Below are positions 53,717 to 64,000 of a stretch of 64,000 nucleotides of DNA, in pieces (position 1 is the stretch's first letter; every line of letters starts with the position of its first letter). Under the pieces are notes generated by a model that worked only from the letters and a program-made list of their open reading frames with translations, was not told where the DNA came from and did not search any database. This stretch comes from Martelella mediterranea (GTDB lineage: Bacteria; Pseudomonadota; Alphaproteobacteria; Rhizobiales; Rhizobiaceae): contig NZ_JAINWJ010000007.1 in assembly GCF_021021415.1 (NCBI RefSeq), positions 1-64,000 of the forward strand, read 5' to 3'. The position numbers were made by a program, and so were the translations under genes.

Positions 53717-54676
53717 TTACGCTTTCGGCGCGAACGGCGTTTCCGGAACCGGTGTGACCGGGCGGCCTTCGGCGAACCAGGATCTCAGGTTGTCGGCGAC
53801 CAGTTGCGCCATGGCGCGGCGGGTAGCGACGGAGGCCGAGGCTACATGGGGCAGGACGCTGACGGTGTCGAAACTCAGAAGCTTTTCCGGCACATGCGGT
53901 TCGTCATAGAACACGTCGAGGCCCGCGCCGCCGAGCGCGCCGGCCTCAAGGGCCGCGATCAGATCATCCTCATCCACGGTCCATCCACGGCCGACATTGA
54001 TGAGGATGCCGTTCGGGCCCAGCGCTTTCAGGATATCGGCGTTGATGGTCTTGTGGGTTTCGTCGGTTTTCGGAACGATGGCGATCAGCGTATCCACGGC
54101 GTCCGCCAGCGAGGCGAGCGTCGGGTGATAGGCATAGGCCACGCCCTTTTTCGGGCTGCGGGTGTGATAGGAAATCTCGACCTTGAACGGCTCCAGCCGC
54201 GCGGCAATCTCCTCGCCGATCCGGCCGAGGCCGTAAAGGCCCACCTTGCGGCCTTTCAGCGTGAACGGCGAAAGCTCGAAGGCGCCGTCGCGCTCCCAGC
54301 GGCCGTCGCGCACCCACTTTTCGGCGAAATAGAACTGCCGCACCGTGTTGAGCAGCAGCGCCACCGCCGTGTCGGCCACCTCGTCGTTCAGCACATTCGG
54401 CGTGTGGGTGATGATGATGCCCCGGCTTGCGGCATGGTCGGTATCGATGCCGTCATAGCCAACACCCGGGCAGGTGATGATTTCGAGGTTCGGCAGCGCG
54501 TCCATCTGTGCCGCCGAAAACCCACCAAAGGCAATCACCGCGCGGATATCATCCGCACGGACGCCGAGCGCGTTCACGCCCTCCTCGGGCATGTCCAGCA
54601 GCTCGTAATCATCGGCGAGCGCCTCTTCGATGAACTTGTTCAGCTTTTGCGACAGCAGCACGACGGGTTTGGGCAT
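53717..54676 (-). CDS. D-isomer-specific 2-hydroxyacid dehydrogenase
   Basis: A 319-residue NAD(P)-dependent dehydrogenase like glyoxylate/hydroxypyruvate reductase B and 2-ketoaldonate reductases. The nucleotide loop is GLYGLGRIGEEIA (about 150), and the catalytic Arg (INVGRGWTVDE), Glu (FYDEPHVPE) and His (VLPHVASAS) are present. GGAGG is 5 bases before ATG 54676; the longer reading to 54877 has no support. It follows a LacI regulator gene by 35 bases on the same strand, so the two are probably one operon and the regulator may respond to the dehydrogenase's sugar-acid substrate. Confidence 0.92.
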   Translation of the reverse strand: MPKPVVLLSQKLNKFIEEALADDYELLDMPEEGVNALGVRADDIRAVIAFGGFSAAQMDALPNLEIITCPGVGYDGIDTDHAASRGIIITHTPNVLNDEVADTAVALLLNTVRQFYFAEKWVRDGRWERDGAFELSPFTLKGRKVGLYGLGRIGEEIAARLEPFKVEISYHTRSPKKGVAYAYHPTLASLADAVDTLIAIVPKTDETHKTINADILKALGPNGILINVGRGWTVDEDDLIAALEAGALGGAGLDVFYDEPHVPEKLLSFDTVSVLPHVASASVATRRAMAQLVADNLRSWFAEGRPVTPVPETPFAPKA

Positions 54677-54711
54677 GGGGCCTCCGAGGGTATTTTTTTC
54701 TAAATGATGAA

Positions 54712-55752
54712 TTAGACCGCGAGCGGGTTGTCCGCGGTCTCGCGATGGGGACCGGTGGATTGGCGGATGCGCATCTCCGGCTTGATCAGGTGCATGCCAT
54801 TCGGCGCGCTGGAGCCGGCGAGCCGGTCGAGCAGCGCGCGCGCGGCAAGCCGGCCGACCTCGGCCTGACCGTTCCATACTGTCGTTAGCGATGGCGTGGC
54901 GATCGAGGCTTCCTCAAGATCGTCATAGCCGGTGACGGAAATGTCGACGCCCGGCGTCAGCCCGGCGCGGGAAATGCCGTTCATCAGCCCGATCGCCACC
55001 AGATCGTTCCAGCATACCGCGGCCGTCGGCTTCTGCGGCAGCGACAGGAAATGCACTGCCGCCTCGAATCCGCCCTGTTTGGAACGCGGACCGGGAATGC
55101 GCAGGCCCGGATCGACCGGGATACCGGCCTTCTTCAGCGCATTGACATAGCCGGCATAGCGGTCGCGCCCCGTCGACGTCTGGTCTGTGCCGCCGATCAT
55201 CGCGATACAGCGATGGCCGAGACCGATCAGGTGGTTGGTCGCAAGCGCAATACCGTAGCTGTCATCGCCGCGATAGGTCGGCAGGTCGAGTTCCTCCAGC
55301 GTACGCGCCACGAAGATCGCCGGCATGCCGTTATCCTCGGCAAGTTGCACATCCGCGGCCGGCGTGCCGATCGCCGGCGACATGATCACGCCGTCACCGC
55401 CAAGCTGCAGCAGCGTTTCGATGAAGTTGCGCTGCTTTTCGACCGAATCGTAATGGTTGGAGAGGATGAATGTGTGCTGGTTGCGGTCGAGCTCGCTCTC
55501 GATCGCCTTCAGGATCTCGCCGTAGAACGGGTTCATGATGTCATGCACCACGACCCCGATAATGCCCGAACGCGAGGTGCGGAGGCTGGCCGCGCGGCGA
55601 TTGTAGATATAGCCGAGCGCGCGCGCCTGTTCCTTGATCCGGTCCCGCGTGGCCGCCGCCACCAGCGGACTGTCGCGCAATGCCAGCGAGACCGTGGCCG
55701 TGGAGATGCCCAGCGACTCCGCGATGGTGGAGAGTTTGACTTTCTGGGCCAC
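54712..55752 (-). CDS. LacI-family transcriptional regulator
   Basis: A 346-residue repressor. The LacI headpiece is residues 6-50 (LSTIAESLGISTATVSLALRD, hinge NRRAASLRTSRSG), and the sugar-binding core follows (GIIGVVVHDIMNPFYGEI, MIGGTDQTSTGRDRYAGY). It begins with GTG 55752, with GGAG six bases upstream. TTTAAA-TTT-TTTAAA at 55798-55812 upstream is a possible self-operator. It likely regulates the downstream dehydrogenase. The effector is unknown. Confidence 0.92.
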   Translation of the reverse strand: MAQKVKLSTIAESLGISTATVSLALRDSPLVAAATRDRIKEQARALGYIYNRRAASLRTSRSGIIGVVVHDIMNPFYGEILKAIESELDRNQHTFILSNHYDSVEKQRNFIETLLQLGGDGVIMSPAIGTPAADVQLAEDNGMPAIFVARTLEELDLPTYRGDDSYGIALATNHLIGLGHRCIAMIGGTDQTSTGRDRYAGYVNALKKAGIPVDPGLRIPGPRSKQGGFEAAVHFLSLPQKPTAAVCWNDLVAIGLMNGISRAGLTPGVDISVTGYDDLEEASIATPSLTTVWNGQAEVGRLAARALLDRLAGSSAPNGMHLIKPEMRIRQSTGPHRETADNPLAV

Positions 55753-55970
55753 GACATACTCCGAATTGACCTGCGGCGCCCCTCTGCGCCGCGTTCATTT
55801 AAATTTTTTAAACAAAAATCTTGGCTATTTCAACTATCCATCTACAATCGGTTTAATAGAGGCGGCTTATCAACAGGGACGGCTCATCCCCACCGCCTTC
55901 TTGCTCCTCCCTGCTGCGCTCCTTATATAGGCGCAAACGCCCTCTCAAGGTCCGCTTCAAGGATTGATCC

Positions 55971-57044
55971 ATGACCGAAACGCTCGCAAAGCCCATTCCC
56001 GTGACCGTGCTGACCGGCTATCTCGGCTCCGGCAAGACCACGCTTCTGAACCGCATCCTCTCCGAAAACCACGGCAAGCAATATGCGGTGATCGTCAACG
56101 AGTTCGGCGAGATCGGCATCGACAACGACCTGATCGTGGAATCCGACGAGGAAATCTACGAGATGAACAATGGCTGCGTGTGCTGCACGGTGCGCGGCGA
56201 CCTGATCCGCGTGGTCGAAGGCCTGATGCGCCGCCCGCGTTTCGACGGCATCATCGTGGAAACCACCGGCCTTGCCGACCCGGTCCCCGTGGCACAGACC
56301 TTCTTCATGGATGACGATGTGCGCGCCAAGACCGCGCTCGACGCCGTGATCACGCTGGTCGACGCCAAGCACCTGCCGCTGCGCCTCAAGGACAGCCGCG
56401 AGGCCGAGGACCAGATCGCCTTCGCCGACATCGTTTTGCTGAACAAGACCGACCTCGTCAGCGCCGAGGAACTCGCCAATGTCGAACGCCTGGTGCGCGC
56501 CATCAACCCGGCAGCGAAGATCCATCACACGGAACGCTCGGGCATAGACCTCAACAACATTCTCGGTCAGAACGCCTTCGACCTGCAGCATGTGCTCGCC
56601 GACGATCCCCACTTCCTCGATCATGACGACCATCACGATCATGATCACGAATGCGGCCCGGATTGCGACCACGATCATCATCACCACCATCATGACCATG
56701 ATCACGACCATCACCACCACCACGGCCTGTCCGATCATCATGACGTGACGGTGCAGTCGGTCTCGCTGCGCGGCGGCGAGCTCGATCCCAACCGGTTCTT
56801 CCCGTGGATCCAGTCGGTGACCCAGACCCAGGGGCCGAACATTCTGCGCCTCAAGGGCATTATCGCCTTCAAGAACGACCCCGAGCGCTATGTCGTGCAG
56901 GGCGTTCACATGATCATCGAGGGCGATCACCAGCGCGCATGGAAGGATGGCGAGGCCCGTGAAAGCCGGCTTGTGTTCATCGGACGCGAACTCGACCGCG
57001 ACAAGCTTGAGAAGAGCTTCCGCGCCTGCGAGGCCAAGTCGTAA
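55971..57044 (+). CDS. CobW/COG0523 GTP-binding metallochaperone with His-rich insert
   Basis: A 357-residue G3E GTPase. Walker A is GYLGSGKTT (residues 16-24), the metal motif CVCC is at 69-72, and LLNKTDL is the guanine-specificity motif. Between about residues 215 and 262 lies a His/Asp-rich stretch of some 50 residues that can hold several zinc ions; the CobW C-terminal domain follows. Such proteins pass zinc to client enzymes in zinc shortage. No Zur-like palindrome was recognised upstream. The stop overlaps the WD40 gene's start (TAATG). Confidence 0.92.
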   Translation: MTETLAKPIPVTVLTGYLGSGKTTLLNRILSENHGKQYAVIVNEFGEIGIDNDLIVESDEEIYEMNNGCVCCTVRGDLIRVVEGLMRRPRFDGIIVETTGLADPVPVAQTFFMDDDVRAKTALDAVITLVDAKHLPLRLKDSREAEDQIAFADIVLLNKTDLVSAEELANVERLVRAINPAAKIHHTERSGIDLNNILGQNAFDLQHVLADDPHFLDHDDHHDHDHECGPDCDHDHHHHHHDHDHDHHHHHGLSDHHDVTVQSVSLRGGELDPNRFFPWIQSVTQTQGPNILRLKGIIAFKNDPERYVVQGVHMIIEGDHQRAWKDGEARESRLVFIGRELDRDKLEKSFRACEAKS

Positions 57045-58030
57045 TGCCGAGCGTCGCGCCCTTCGACATCGACGACCATGTCATCGCCGCCGCCTTTCTT
57101 GGCGGCGTGCCGTTTTTCGCCACCGCTTCCGGCACGATCCACAGGCTGGACGAGGGCGAGAAGGTCACCGAGGCTCATGACGGACTGCTGACCTGCATCC
57201 GTGATCCCTTCAGCCGCTCGCTGATCACCGGCGGCGAGGATGGCCGCGTGCTGCGCATCGGCGCGGATGGCGCGATCACAGAGCTTGCCAATGAGCCGCG
57301 CAAGTGGATTTCCGTCGTCGCCGGCGGCCCCCAGGGCGCGGTGGCCTATGCCGTCGGGCGCGAGTCGCGGGTGATCGTCGATGGCAAGACTGTGAATTTT
57401 CCGGAAGAGCGCAGCGTCGAGGGCATCGCTTTTGCGCCGAAGGGCTTGAGGATTGCCGTTGCCCGCTATGATGGGGTCAGCCTGCGCTGGGTCGGCGGGG
57501 CCGCGCCCGCGATCTGGCTGCCGTGGAAGGGGGCGCATCTTGGCGTGACCTTTTCGCCCGACGGCCGTTTCCTCGTGACCACCATGCAGGAAAACGCGCT
57601 GCATGGCTGGAAGCTCGACGGCAAGCCGAAGGACGGCTTTCGCGACATGCGCATGAGCGGCTACCCCGCCAAGGTCAAGTCATGGTCGTGGAGCCCGCGC
57701 GGAAAATGGCTCGCGACCTCCGGCGCGCCGGCGGCGATCGTCTGGCCGTTTTCCGGCAAGGACGGTCCGATGGGCAAGGGCCCGCTGGAGCTCGGCACCC
57801 GCTCCGATATTCTCGTCACCCAGGTCGCGTTTCATCCGAGCGAGGAAATGCTCGCGATCGGTTTTATCGACGGCATGGTGCTGGCGGTCAGGATTTCGGA
57901 TGGCAAGGAGGCGCTGCTGCGCCGGCCCGGCAAGGGCGCGATCTCCGCGCTTTCCTGGGATGACGACGGCAAGCGGCTTGCCTTTGCCTCGGAAGCGGGC
58001 GATTGCGGTATTATCACGATCGCGGATTGA
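57044..58030 (+). CDS. WD40-repeat protein paired with the CobW GTPase
   Basis: A 328-residue protein with about six to seven WD40-like blades (for example LLTGGEDGRV-like SLITGGEDGRVLRI, GVTFSPDGRFLVTTMQENALHGW, SWSWSPRGKWLATSGAPAAIVWPF, SALSWDDDGKRLAFASE). There is no signal peptide, so it is cytoplasmic. Its ATG overlaps the CobW stop by one base, so the two are translationally coupled. I infer a protein-binding platform working with the CobW metal carrier, perhaps at a client enzyme. Its end overlaps the convergent GGDEF-EAL gene by 17 bases. Confidence 0.88.
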   Translation: MPSVAPFDIDDHVIAAAFLGGVPFFATASGTIHRLDEGEKVTEAHDGLLTCIRDPFSRSLITGGEDGRVLRIGADGAITELANEPRKWISVVAGGPQGAVAYAVGRESRVIVDGKTVNFPEERSVEGIAFAPKGLRIAVARYDGVSLRWVGGAAPAIWLPWKGAHLGVTFSPDGRFLVTTMQENALHGWKLDGKPKDGFRDMRMSGYPAKVKSWSWSPRGKWLATSGAPAAIVWPFSGKDGPMGKGPLELGTRSDILVTQVAFHPSEEMLAIGFIDGMVLAVRISDGKEALLRRPGKGAISALSWDDDGKRLAFASEAGDCGIITIAD

Positions 58031-59567
58031 GACCGCTCAGCTTTTCTAGAACCTCTTCGGCAGAAACAGGTCGGGCGTAGAAAAAGCCTTGCGCGGCGTC
58101 CGCTCCGTGGGCACATATCCAGTCCGCCTGGGCCTGATCCTCGATCCCCTCGGCAACCGTCTTCAGCCCCAGAGCCCGACACAGGTTGATCGTGGAAACC
58201 ACGATTTCCTCGCTCTGCCGGTCGCTGCCGACGCCGGCGATAAAGCTGCGATCGATCTTGACTCGGTCGAAGGGCAGTTCGCGAAGCTGCCTCAGGCTCG
58301 AATAGCCGGTGCCGAAATCATCGAGCACGACCCGCACGCCGCGCTCCTTCAGCTTGCGGATGCAGCGGCGCGTCGCCACGACGTCAACCACCAGCGCGTC
58401 CTCGGTGATCTCGATCTCAAGTCGCGCGGGCGGAAAGCCATGCCGCGAAAGCTGCGCGAACAGCTTTTCTGCGAAATCCTTGTCGGAAAGCTGGTGAGGC
58501 ACGACATTGACGGCGATCGCCGGTGCGCCCGGCCAGCTTCTGGCATCACGGCAAGCCTGCTCGAGCACGGACTCGAACAGGTCCTGAATGAGGCCCGAGG
58601 CCTCGGCAAGGGAAATGAAATCACCGGCGCTCAGAAGACCGAGTTTTGGATGCCGCCAGCGCGCCAGAACCTCCACAGTGCCGACATCGCCTTTCTCGCA
58701 GCTTCGAATCAACTGGTAGAATGGCACGATCTCGCCGTTGGCAATCGCATCCTTCAGCTCGAGCTCCAGCATCTGATGATCGCGCTCGGCATGAATAATA
58801 TCGGGATCGTAAACCACGAACCGCCGGCGCCCATCCTCCTTGGCCTTGTACATCGCGGCATCGGCCTTCTTCAGCAGCATCTCGCGATTCTGCCCGTCGC
58901 GCGGATAGACGGCGATGCCGATGCTCGCCGAGGGCGTCAGCGCGCGCCCCAGCAGCATCATCGGTTGCCCGACGGCGGCAAGCAGCCGCTCGGCGACCTG
59001 CCCGATCACCGCGTCGGAAACATCGCCATCGAGAATCGCGGCAAACTCATCGCCGCCAAGCCTTCCGAGAAAATCCTCCGGCCGCAGGCACTTCTTCAGC
59101 CGCTCGGCGACCTCCTGCAGCAGACGGTCGCCAGCCTCGTGGCCGAGATTGTCGTTGATCTGCTTGAACCTGTCGAAATCAATGAACAGCAGCGCAAATT
59201 TGTCGGACTTTCGGCGCGCGCGCGTGAGCCGCCTGTCACACTCCTCCTCAAAGGAGCGACGGTTCGGCAGGCCCGTCAGCGAATCCTGCCTGGCAAGCGC
59301 CAGCGCCAGCCGCTCGGCCTTGTGGCGCCGGTCGACTTCGGTGCGCAACCGCCGCGACCGCCGCCACAACAATAAAGCCAGAACTATGCTGGCCACCATC
59401 AACCCGGTGAACAGTTCGTCGAGTTCCCAGTCTTCATGCGCCCGGGAAAAATCGTGCAGGCGCTCGAAAGAATCCACCGCGATCAAAAAGACCATTACCG
59501 CCGCGCCGACAATGCCCATAATGAGCACATCGCTCAGATACTTCCTGTCGAACTTCGGCAACTGCAA
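58014..59567 (-). CDS. Membrane-bound GGDEF-EAL protein (cyclic di-GMP turnover)
   Basis: A 517-residue protein with two membrane helices (about 13-32 and 52-70) around a short periplasmic part, then a GGDEF domain with intact LGGDEF (about 167) and an EAL domain. In the EAL domain the signature reads EVL instead of EAL, but the metal and catalytic residues are kept: NVVPHQL, EITED, DDFGTGYSSL, KIDRSF, EGIED and QGFFYARP. Both synthesis and breakdown of c-di-GMP are thus possible. It starts with TTG 59567, with AGGA nine bases upstream. Confidence 0.9.
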   Translation of the reverse strand: MQLPKFDRKYLSDVLIMGIVGAAVMVFLIAVDSFERLHDFSRAHEDWELDELFTGLMVASIVLALLLWRRSRRLRTEVDRRHKAERLALALARQDSLTGLPNRRSFEEECDRRLTRARRKSDKFALLFIDFDRFKQINDNLGHEAGDRLLQEVAERLKKCLRPEDFLGRLGGDEFAAILDGDVSDAVIGQVAERLLAAVGQPMMLLGRALTPSASIGIAVYPRDGQNREMLLKKADAAMYKAKEDGRRRFVVYDPDIIHAERDHQMLELELKDAIANGEIVPFYQLIRSCEKGDVGTVEVLARWRHPKLGLLSAGDFISLAEASGLIQDLFESVLEQACRDARSWPGAPAIAVNVVPHQLSDKDFAEKLFAQLSRHGFPPARLEIEITEDALVVDVVATRRCIRKLKERGVRVVLDDFGTGYSSLRQLRELPFDRVKIDRSFIAGVGSDRQSEEIVVSTINLCRALGLKTVAEGIEDQAQADWICAHGADAAQGFFYARPVSAEEVLEKLSGLNPRS

Positions 59568-59682
59568 AGGCGCGTTTCCTGCTCATCAAGGCGGACATGG
59601 CAAAGCTTGAACGTCACCACAGCTACGCCCAATATCGGCTCTGTCGGCCGCTTCGATCAGAAAGACTAGCAGAAAAACGAAA

Positions 59683-59708
59683 AAAGCCGCAGCATAAACC
59701 GCGGCTTT
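59683..59708 (-). terminator. Terminator of the atp operon
   Basis: AAAGCCGC (59683-59690) and GCGGCTTT (59701-59708) form an 8-bp stem with a 10-base loop, and on the minus strand the stem is followed by TTTTCG. It lies 26 bases past the atpC stop. Confidence 0.85.
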
Positions 59709-59733
59709 AATACCAATATCTTTAAAGGCTACA

Positions 59734-60138
59734 TCAGGCGGGCAGAACAGTCTGGCCGAGATGGGTCAGTTCGCCCAGCATCTGTTCCAGAGCATTCTTG
59801 TGCTCGTGATGGCTTGCTTCGTCCAGCTCCTTGCGCAGCGTGGCGATACGATCCTCGATCGCACCGCTGGCCTCACCGACCGGGACGGCGGTCTCGGCCA
59901 GAAGCGTGCAGGATTTGCCCTGGATATCGGCAAAGCCGTGGAACACCAGAAACTGGAGTTCCTTGCCGTCATGGTTCTTGAACTTCACCAGACCCGGACG
60001 GATCGCCGCCATGGTGGGCGCATGGTTCGGCATGACCGTCATTTCGCCCTCGGAAGCCGGAATGACGACCGCATCCGTCTCCGTCGAAGCCAGAAGCTTC
60101 TCGGGGGTCACCAGTTCGAAAACCAACGTTTCAGCCAT
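59734..60138 (-). CDS. atpC: ATP synthase F1 subunit epsilon
   Basis: A 134-residue subunit of the F1 central stalk. The N-terminal beta-sandwich is clear (LVFELVTPEKLLASTETDAVVIPASEGEMTV, PNHAPTMAAIRPG) and the C-terminal helical hairpin follows (RIATLRKELDEA). ATG 60138 gives the usual MAE start; TTG 60162 would add eight residues. It couples rotation to catalysis and can inhibit ATP hydrolysis. It is the last gene of the atp operon and is followed by a terminator. Confidence 0.95.
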   Translation of the reverse strand: MAETLVFELVTPEKLLASTETDAVVIPASEGEMTVMPNHAPTMAAIRPGLVKFKNHDGKELQFLVFHGFADIQGKSCTLLAETAVPVGEASGAIEDRIATLRKELDEASHHEHKNALEQMLGELTHLGQTVLPA

Positions 60139-60207
60139 AGGGGGTCTACTTTCCGTCTTCAAAGATTACCGGTTGAACCGGGCGGCTTGCGCCGCCCCGC
60201 TTCAAGA

Positions 60208-61659
<1,452 letters not shown>

Positions 61660-61667
61660 TCAAGCTC

Positions 61668-62546
61668 TTACAGCGCTTCCGCGCCGGAAATAATTTCGAT
61701 CAGTTCCGTGGTGATCTTTTCCTGACGCTGACGGTTATAGGACAGCGTCAGCTTGTCGATCATCTCACCGGCATTGCGCGTGGCGTTATCCATCGCGGTC
61801 ATCTTCGCGCCCATCTCGCCGGCAACATTTTCCAGAAGCGCCCGGAAAACCTGCACACGGATGTTCAGCGGCACGATATCGTCAAGGATAGCCTCGGCGC
61901 TCGGCTCGTATTCGTAAAGCGCCGCACCCTCGCGCTCTTCCGCATCAGCGGGCGGAGCGGCGGGAATGAGCTGGAGCGCGGTCGGGACCTGCGAGATCAC
62001 CGACTGGAACTCCGAATAGAACAGCGTGCAGACGTCAAACTCGCCGGCTCCGAACATCTCGATGATGCGGTTGCCGATATCCTCGGCATTTTCGAAACCG
62101 ATCTTGCGAACGTCACGCAGGTCCTTGCGCTCGACAACGAGGTCGGCGAATTCGCGGCGCAGCGCGTCATAGCCCTTGCGGCCGACGCTGAAGATCTTGA
62201 CCGTCTTGCCCTCGGCAATCAGCTTGCGGGCATGCAGGCGGGCATGACGAGCGATCTGCGCGTTGAAACCGCCGCAAAGGCCGCGCTCGGCCGTGCAGAC
62301 CACCAGTAGATGGACGTTGTCCTTGCCGGTGCCCTTCATCAGCGCGGGCACTTCCTCGCCCTCGCCGACAGCCGCCGTCAGGTCAGCCATCACGGTTGCC
62401 ATACGCTCGGTGTAAGGCCGCGCGTTCTCCGCGGCCTCCTGGGCGCGCCGCAGCTTCGCCGCGGCGACCATCTGCATCGCCTTGGTGATCTTCTGCGTCG
62501 CCTTCACCGAGGCAATGCGAAGCTTCAGATCCTTCAATGAAGCCAT
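61668..62546 (-). CDS. atpG: ATP synthase F1 subunit gamma
   Basis: A 292-residue central-shaft subunit. N-terminal [28 protein letters not shown] and C-terminal [34 protein letters not shown] are the two long helices of the coiled-coil shaft. RGLCGGFN lies in the conserved globular part. It transmits rotation from the c-ring to the catalytic sites. Confidence 0.97.
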   Translation of the reverse strand: MASLKDLKLRIASVKATQKITKAMQMVAAAKLRRAQEAAENARPYTERMATVMADLTAAVGEGEEVPALMKGTGKDNVHLLVVCTAERGLCGGFNAQIARHARLHARKLIAEGKTVKIFSVGRKGYDALRREFADLVVERKDLRDVRKIGFENAEDIGNRIIEMFGAGEFDVCTLFYSEFQSVISQVPTALQLIPAAPPADAEEREGAALYEYEPSAEAILDDIVPLNIRVQVFRALLENVAGEMGAKMTAMDNATRNAGEMIDKLTLSYNRQRQEKITTELIEIISGAEAL

Positions 62547-62569
62547 GGGTGTTCAGTCCCCGTCTGGTG

Positions 62570-64000
62570 TTACTCGGCCGAAAAATTCTTGGCGAATGCT
62601 TCGATGGCGGACTTCAGCTTGGCCTTCAGATCGTCGCTCAGCGCCTTTTCGGTGCGGATCGCCTCGAGAACGTCCTTGGCTTCGCCGCGCATATGCGACA
62701 GCAGGCCCGCCTCAAAGGCGCGAACCTTGCCAACCGGCAGCTTGTCGAGATAGCCGTTGACGCCGGCGAAGATCACCGCAACCTGCTCTTCCGTCTTCAG
62801 CGGCGAGAACTGCGGCTGCTTGAGAAGCTCGGTCAAGCGCGCGCCGCGGTTCAGCAGGCGCTGGGTGGCGGCATCGAGGTCGGAGCCGAACTGGGCGAAG
62901 GCGGCCATTTCGCGATACTGGGCAAGCTCGCCCTTGATCGAGCCGGCAACCTGCTTCATCGCCTTGATCTGGGCCGACGAACCAACGCGCGAAACCGACA
63001 GACCGACGTTCACGGCCGGACGGACGCCCTGGTAGAACAGGTCGGTTTCAAGGAAGATCTGGCCGTCGGTGATCGAGATCACGTTGGTCGGAATGAACGC
63101 CGAAACGTCGTTACCCTGGGTTTCGATAACCGGCAGAGCGGTCAGCGAACCGGCGCCGCGCTCATCGGAGAGCTTGGCGGCGCGCTCGAGCAGACGCGAA
63201 TGCAGGTAGAAAACGTCGCCCGGATAGGCTTCGCGGCCCGGCGGACGACGCAGAAGCAGCGACATCTGGCGGTAGGCAACGGCCTGTTTGGAAAGGTCGT
63301 CGTAAGCGATCAGGGCATGCATGCCGTTGTCGCGGAAATATTCGCCCATGGCGCAGCCGGCGAACGGCGCAAGATACTGCATCGGCGCCGGATCGGAGGC
63401 GGTCGCGGCGATCACGACCGAATATTCCATCGCGCCACGCTCTTCGAGCGTCTTCACGAACTGGGCAACGGTCGAACGCTTCTGGCCCACGGCAACGTAG
63501 ACGCAGTACAGCTTGTCGGCGTCCGGGCCGTTGTCGTGGATCGGCTTCTGGTTCAGGAAGGTATCGAGAATGATCGCGGTCTTGCCGGTCTGGCGGTCAC
63601 CAATGACGAGCTCGCGCTGGCCGCGGCCAACCGGGATCAGGGCGTCAATCGCCTTGAGGCCCGTGGACATCGGCTCGTGAACCGACTTGCGCGGAATGAT
63701 GCCGGGCGCCTTGACGTCGACGACAGCGCGGGTATCGGAGTTGATCGGGCCCTTGCCGTCGATCGGGTTGCCGAGCGCGTCGACAACGCGGCCGAGCAGG
63801 CCGGGGCCGACCGGAACATCAACGATGGCGCCGGTGCGCTTGACGACGTCGCCTTCCTTGATCTCGCGGTCGGAGCCGAAGATAACGACACCGACATTGT
63901 CGCTTTCGAGGTTGAGCGCCATGCCGCGAACGCCGCCGGCGAACTCGACCATCTCACCGGCCTGGACGTTGTCGAGACCGTAGACGCGGGCAATGCCGTC
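62570..64000 (-). CDS. atpA: ATP synthase F1 subunit alpha, 3' part (5' end outside window)
   Basis: The last 476 residues of the alpha subunit; about 33 N-terminal residues lie past 64000. The P-loop GDRQTGKTA and the blocks [30 protein letters not shown] and [17 protein letters not shown] are as in other alpha subunits. It forms the non-catalytic half of the F1 hexamer. The frame is open to the window edge, consistent with an upstream atpH outside. Confidence 0.97.
   Translation of the reverse strand, partial: DGIARVYGLDNVQAGEMVEFAGGVRGMALNLESDNVGVVIFGSDREIKEGDVVKRTGAIVDVPVGPGLLGRVVDALGNPIDGKGPINSDTRAVVDVKAPGIIPRKSVHEPMSTGLKAIDALIPVGRGQRELVIGDRQTGKTAIILDTFLNQKPIHDNGPDADKLYCVYVAVGQKRSTVAQFVKTLEERGAMEYSVVIAATASDPAPMQYLAPFAGCAMGEYFRDNGMHALIAYDDLSKQAVAYRQMSLLLRRPPGREAYPGDVFYLHSRLLERAAKLSDERGAGSLTALPVIETQGNDVSAFIPTNVISITDGQIFLETDLFYQGVRPAVNVGLSVSRVGSSAQIKAMKQVAGSIKGELAQYREMAAFAQFGSDLDAATQRLLNRGARLTELLKQPQFSPLKTEEQVAVIFAGVNGYLDKLPVGKVRAFEAGLLSHMRGEAKDVLEAIRTEKALSDDLKAKLKSAIEAFAKNFSAE

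Overview
The window is high-GC, gene-dense DNA from an alphaproteobacterium, most likely of the order Rhizobiales (Hyphomicrobiales). The evidence is a clear RirA iron regulator with rhizobial TGA-N9-TCA operators, a tRNA-His without the extra G-1 and with A73, a three-piece pntAA-pntAB-pntB transhydrogenase behind an aa3-type cytochrome oxidase subunit IV gene, and an atpA-G-D-C operon. A genus such as Martelella is possible but cannot be shown from the sequence. I see no insertion sequence, prophage or CRISPR array.

Layout: 1-1847 is the 5' part of a large repetitive BapA-type adhesin gene, followed by 600 bp of AT-rich non-coding DNA and an M48 lipoprotein peptidase gene. 3378-11122 is a seven-gene minus-strand operon: a tryptophan synthase alpha-like lyase, an FGGY sugar kinase, a ribose-type ABC importer (binding protein, ATPase, permease), a tryptophan synthase beta-like protein and a second alpha-like lyase. 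The beta-like protein has lost the PLP-binding lysine and other cofactor residues. This looks like an undescribed catabolic pathway built from tryptophan synthase parts, and it is the main discovery of the window. 11525-17768 holds an APC permease, an FMN glutamate synthase-like enzyme, a beta-lactamase-like serine hydrolase and truB-rbfA.

17950-27647 is largely iron uptake: a siderophore-type ABC transporter with two different binding proteins on either side, a GH43 xylosidase, a class III aminotransferase, rirA and a ferric-iron binding protein. 27756-36178 carries a polysaccharide-export lipoprotein, an outer-membrane barrel, tRNA-His, a large PAS protein shaped like a histidine kinase but lacking the phosphoacceptor His, and an iron(III) permease. 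36194-41808 holds class II aldolase with a DeoR regulator, a truncated globin, and a coupled four-gene cluster with an IsdG/HmuQ-type heme-degrading monooxygenase.

41938-45233 is the transhydrogenase operon; 45470-50395 an MFS transporter and a TRAP transporter; 50673-55752 a glutamine-amidotransferase-fold hydrolase, small regulators, a hydroxyacid dehydrogenase and a LacI regulator; 55971-59567 a CobW GTPase, its WD40 partner and a GGDEF-EAL protein; 59734-64000 the ATP synthase F1 genes, with atpA cut by the window end.

Five intergenic TGA-N9-TCA sites all lie next to iron or heme genes. With RirA encoded in the same window, they suggest a local iron regulon: both siderophore binding proteins, the permease operon, the ferric-binding protein and the heme-monooxygenase cluster.
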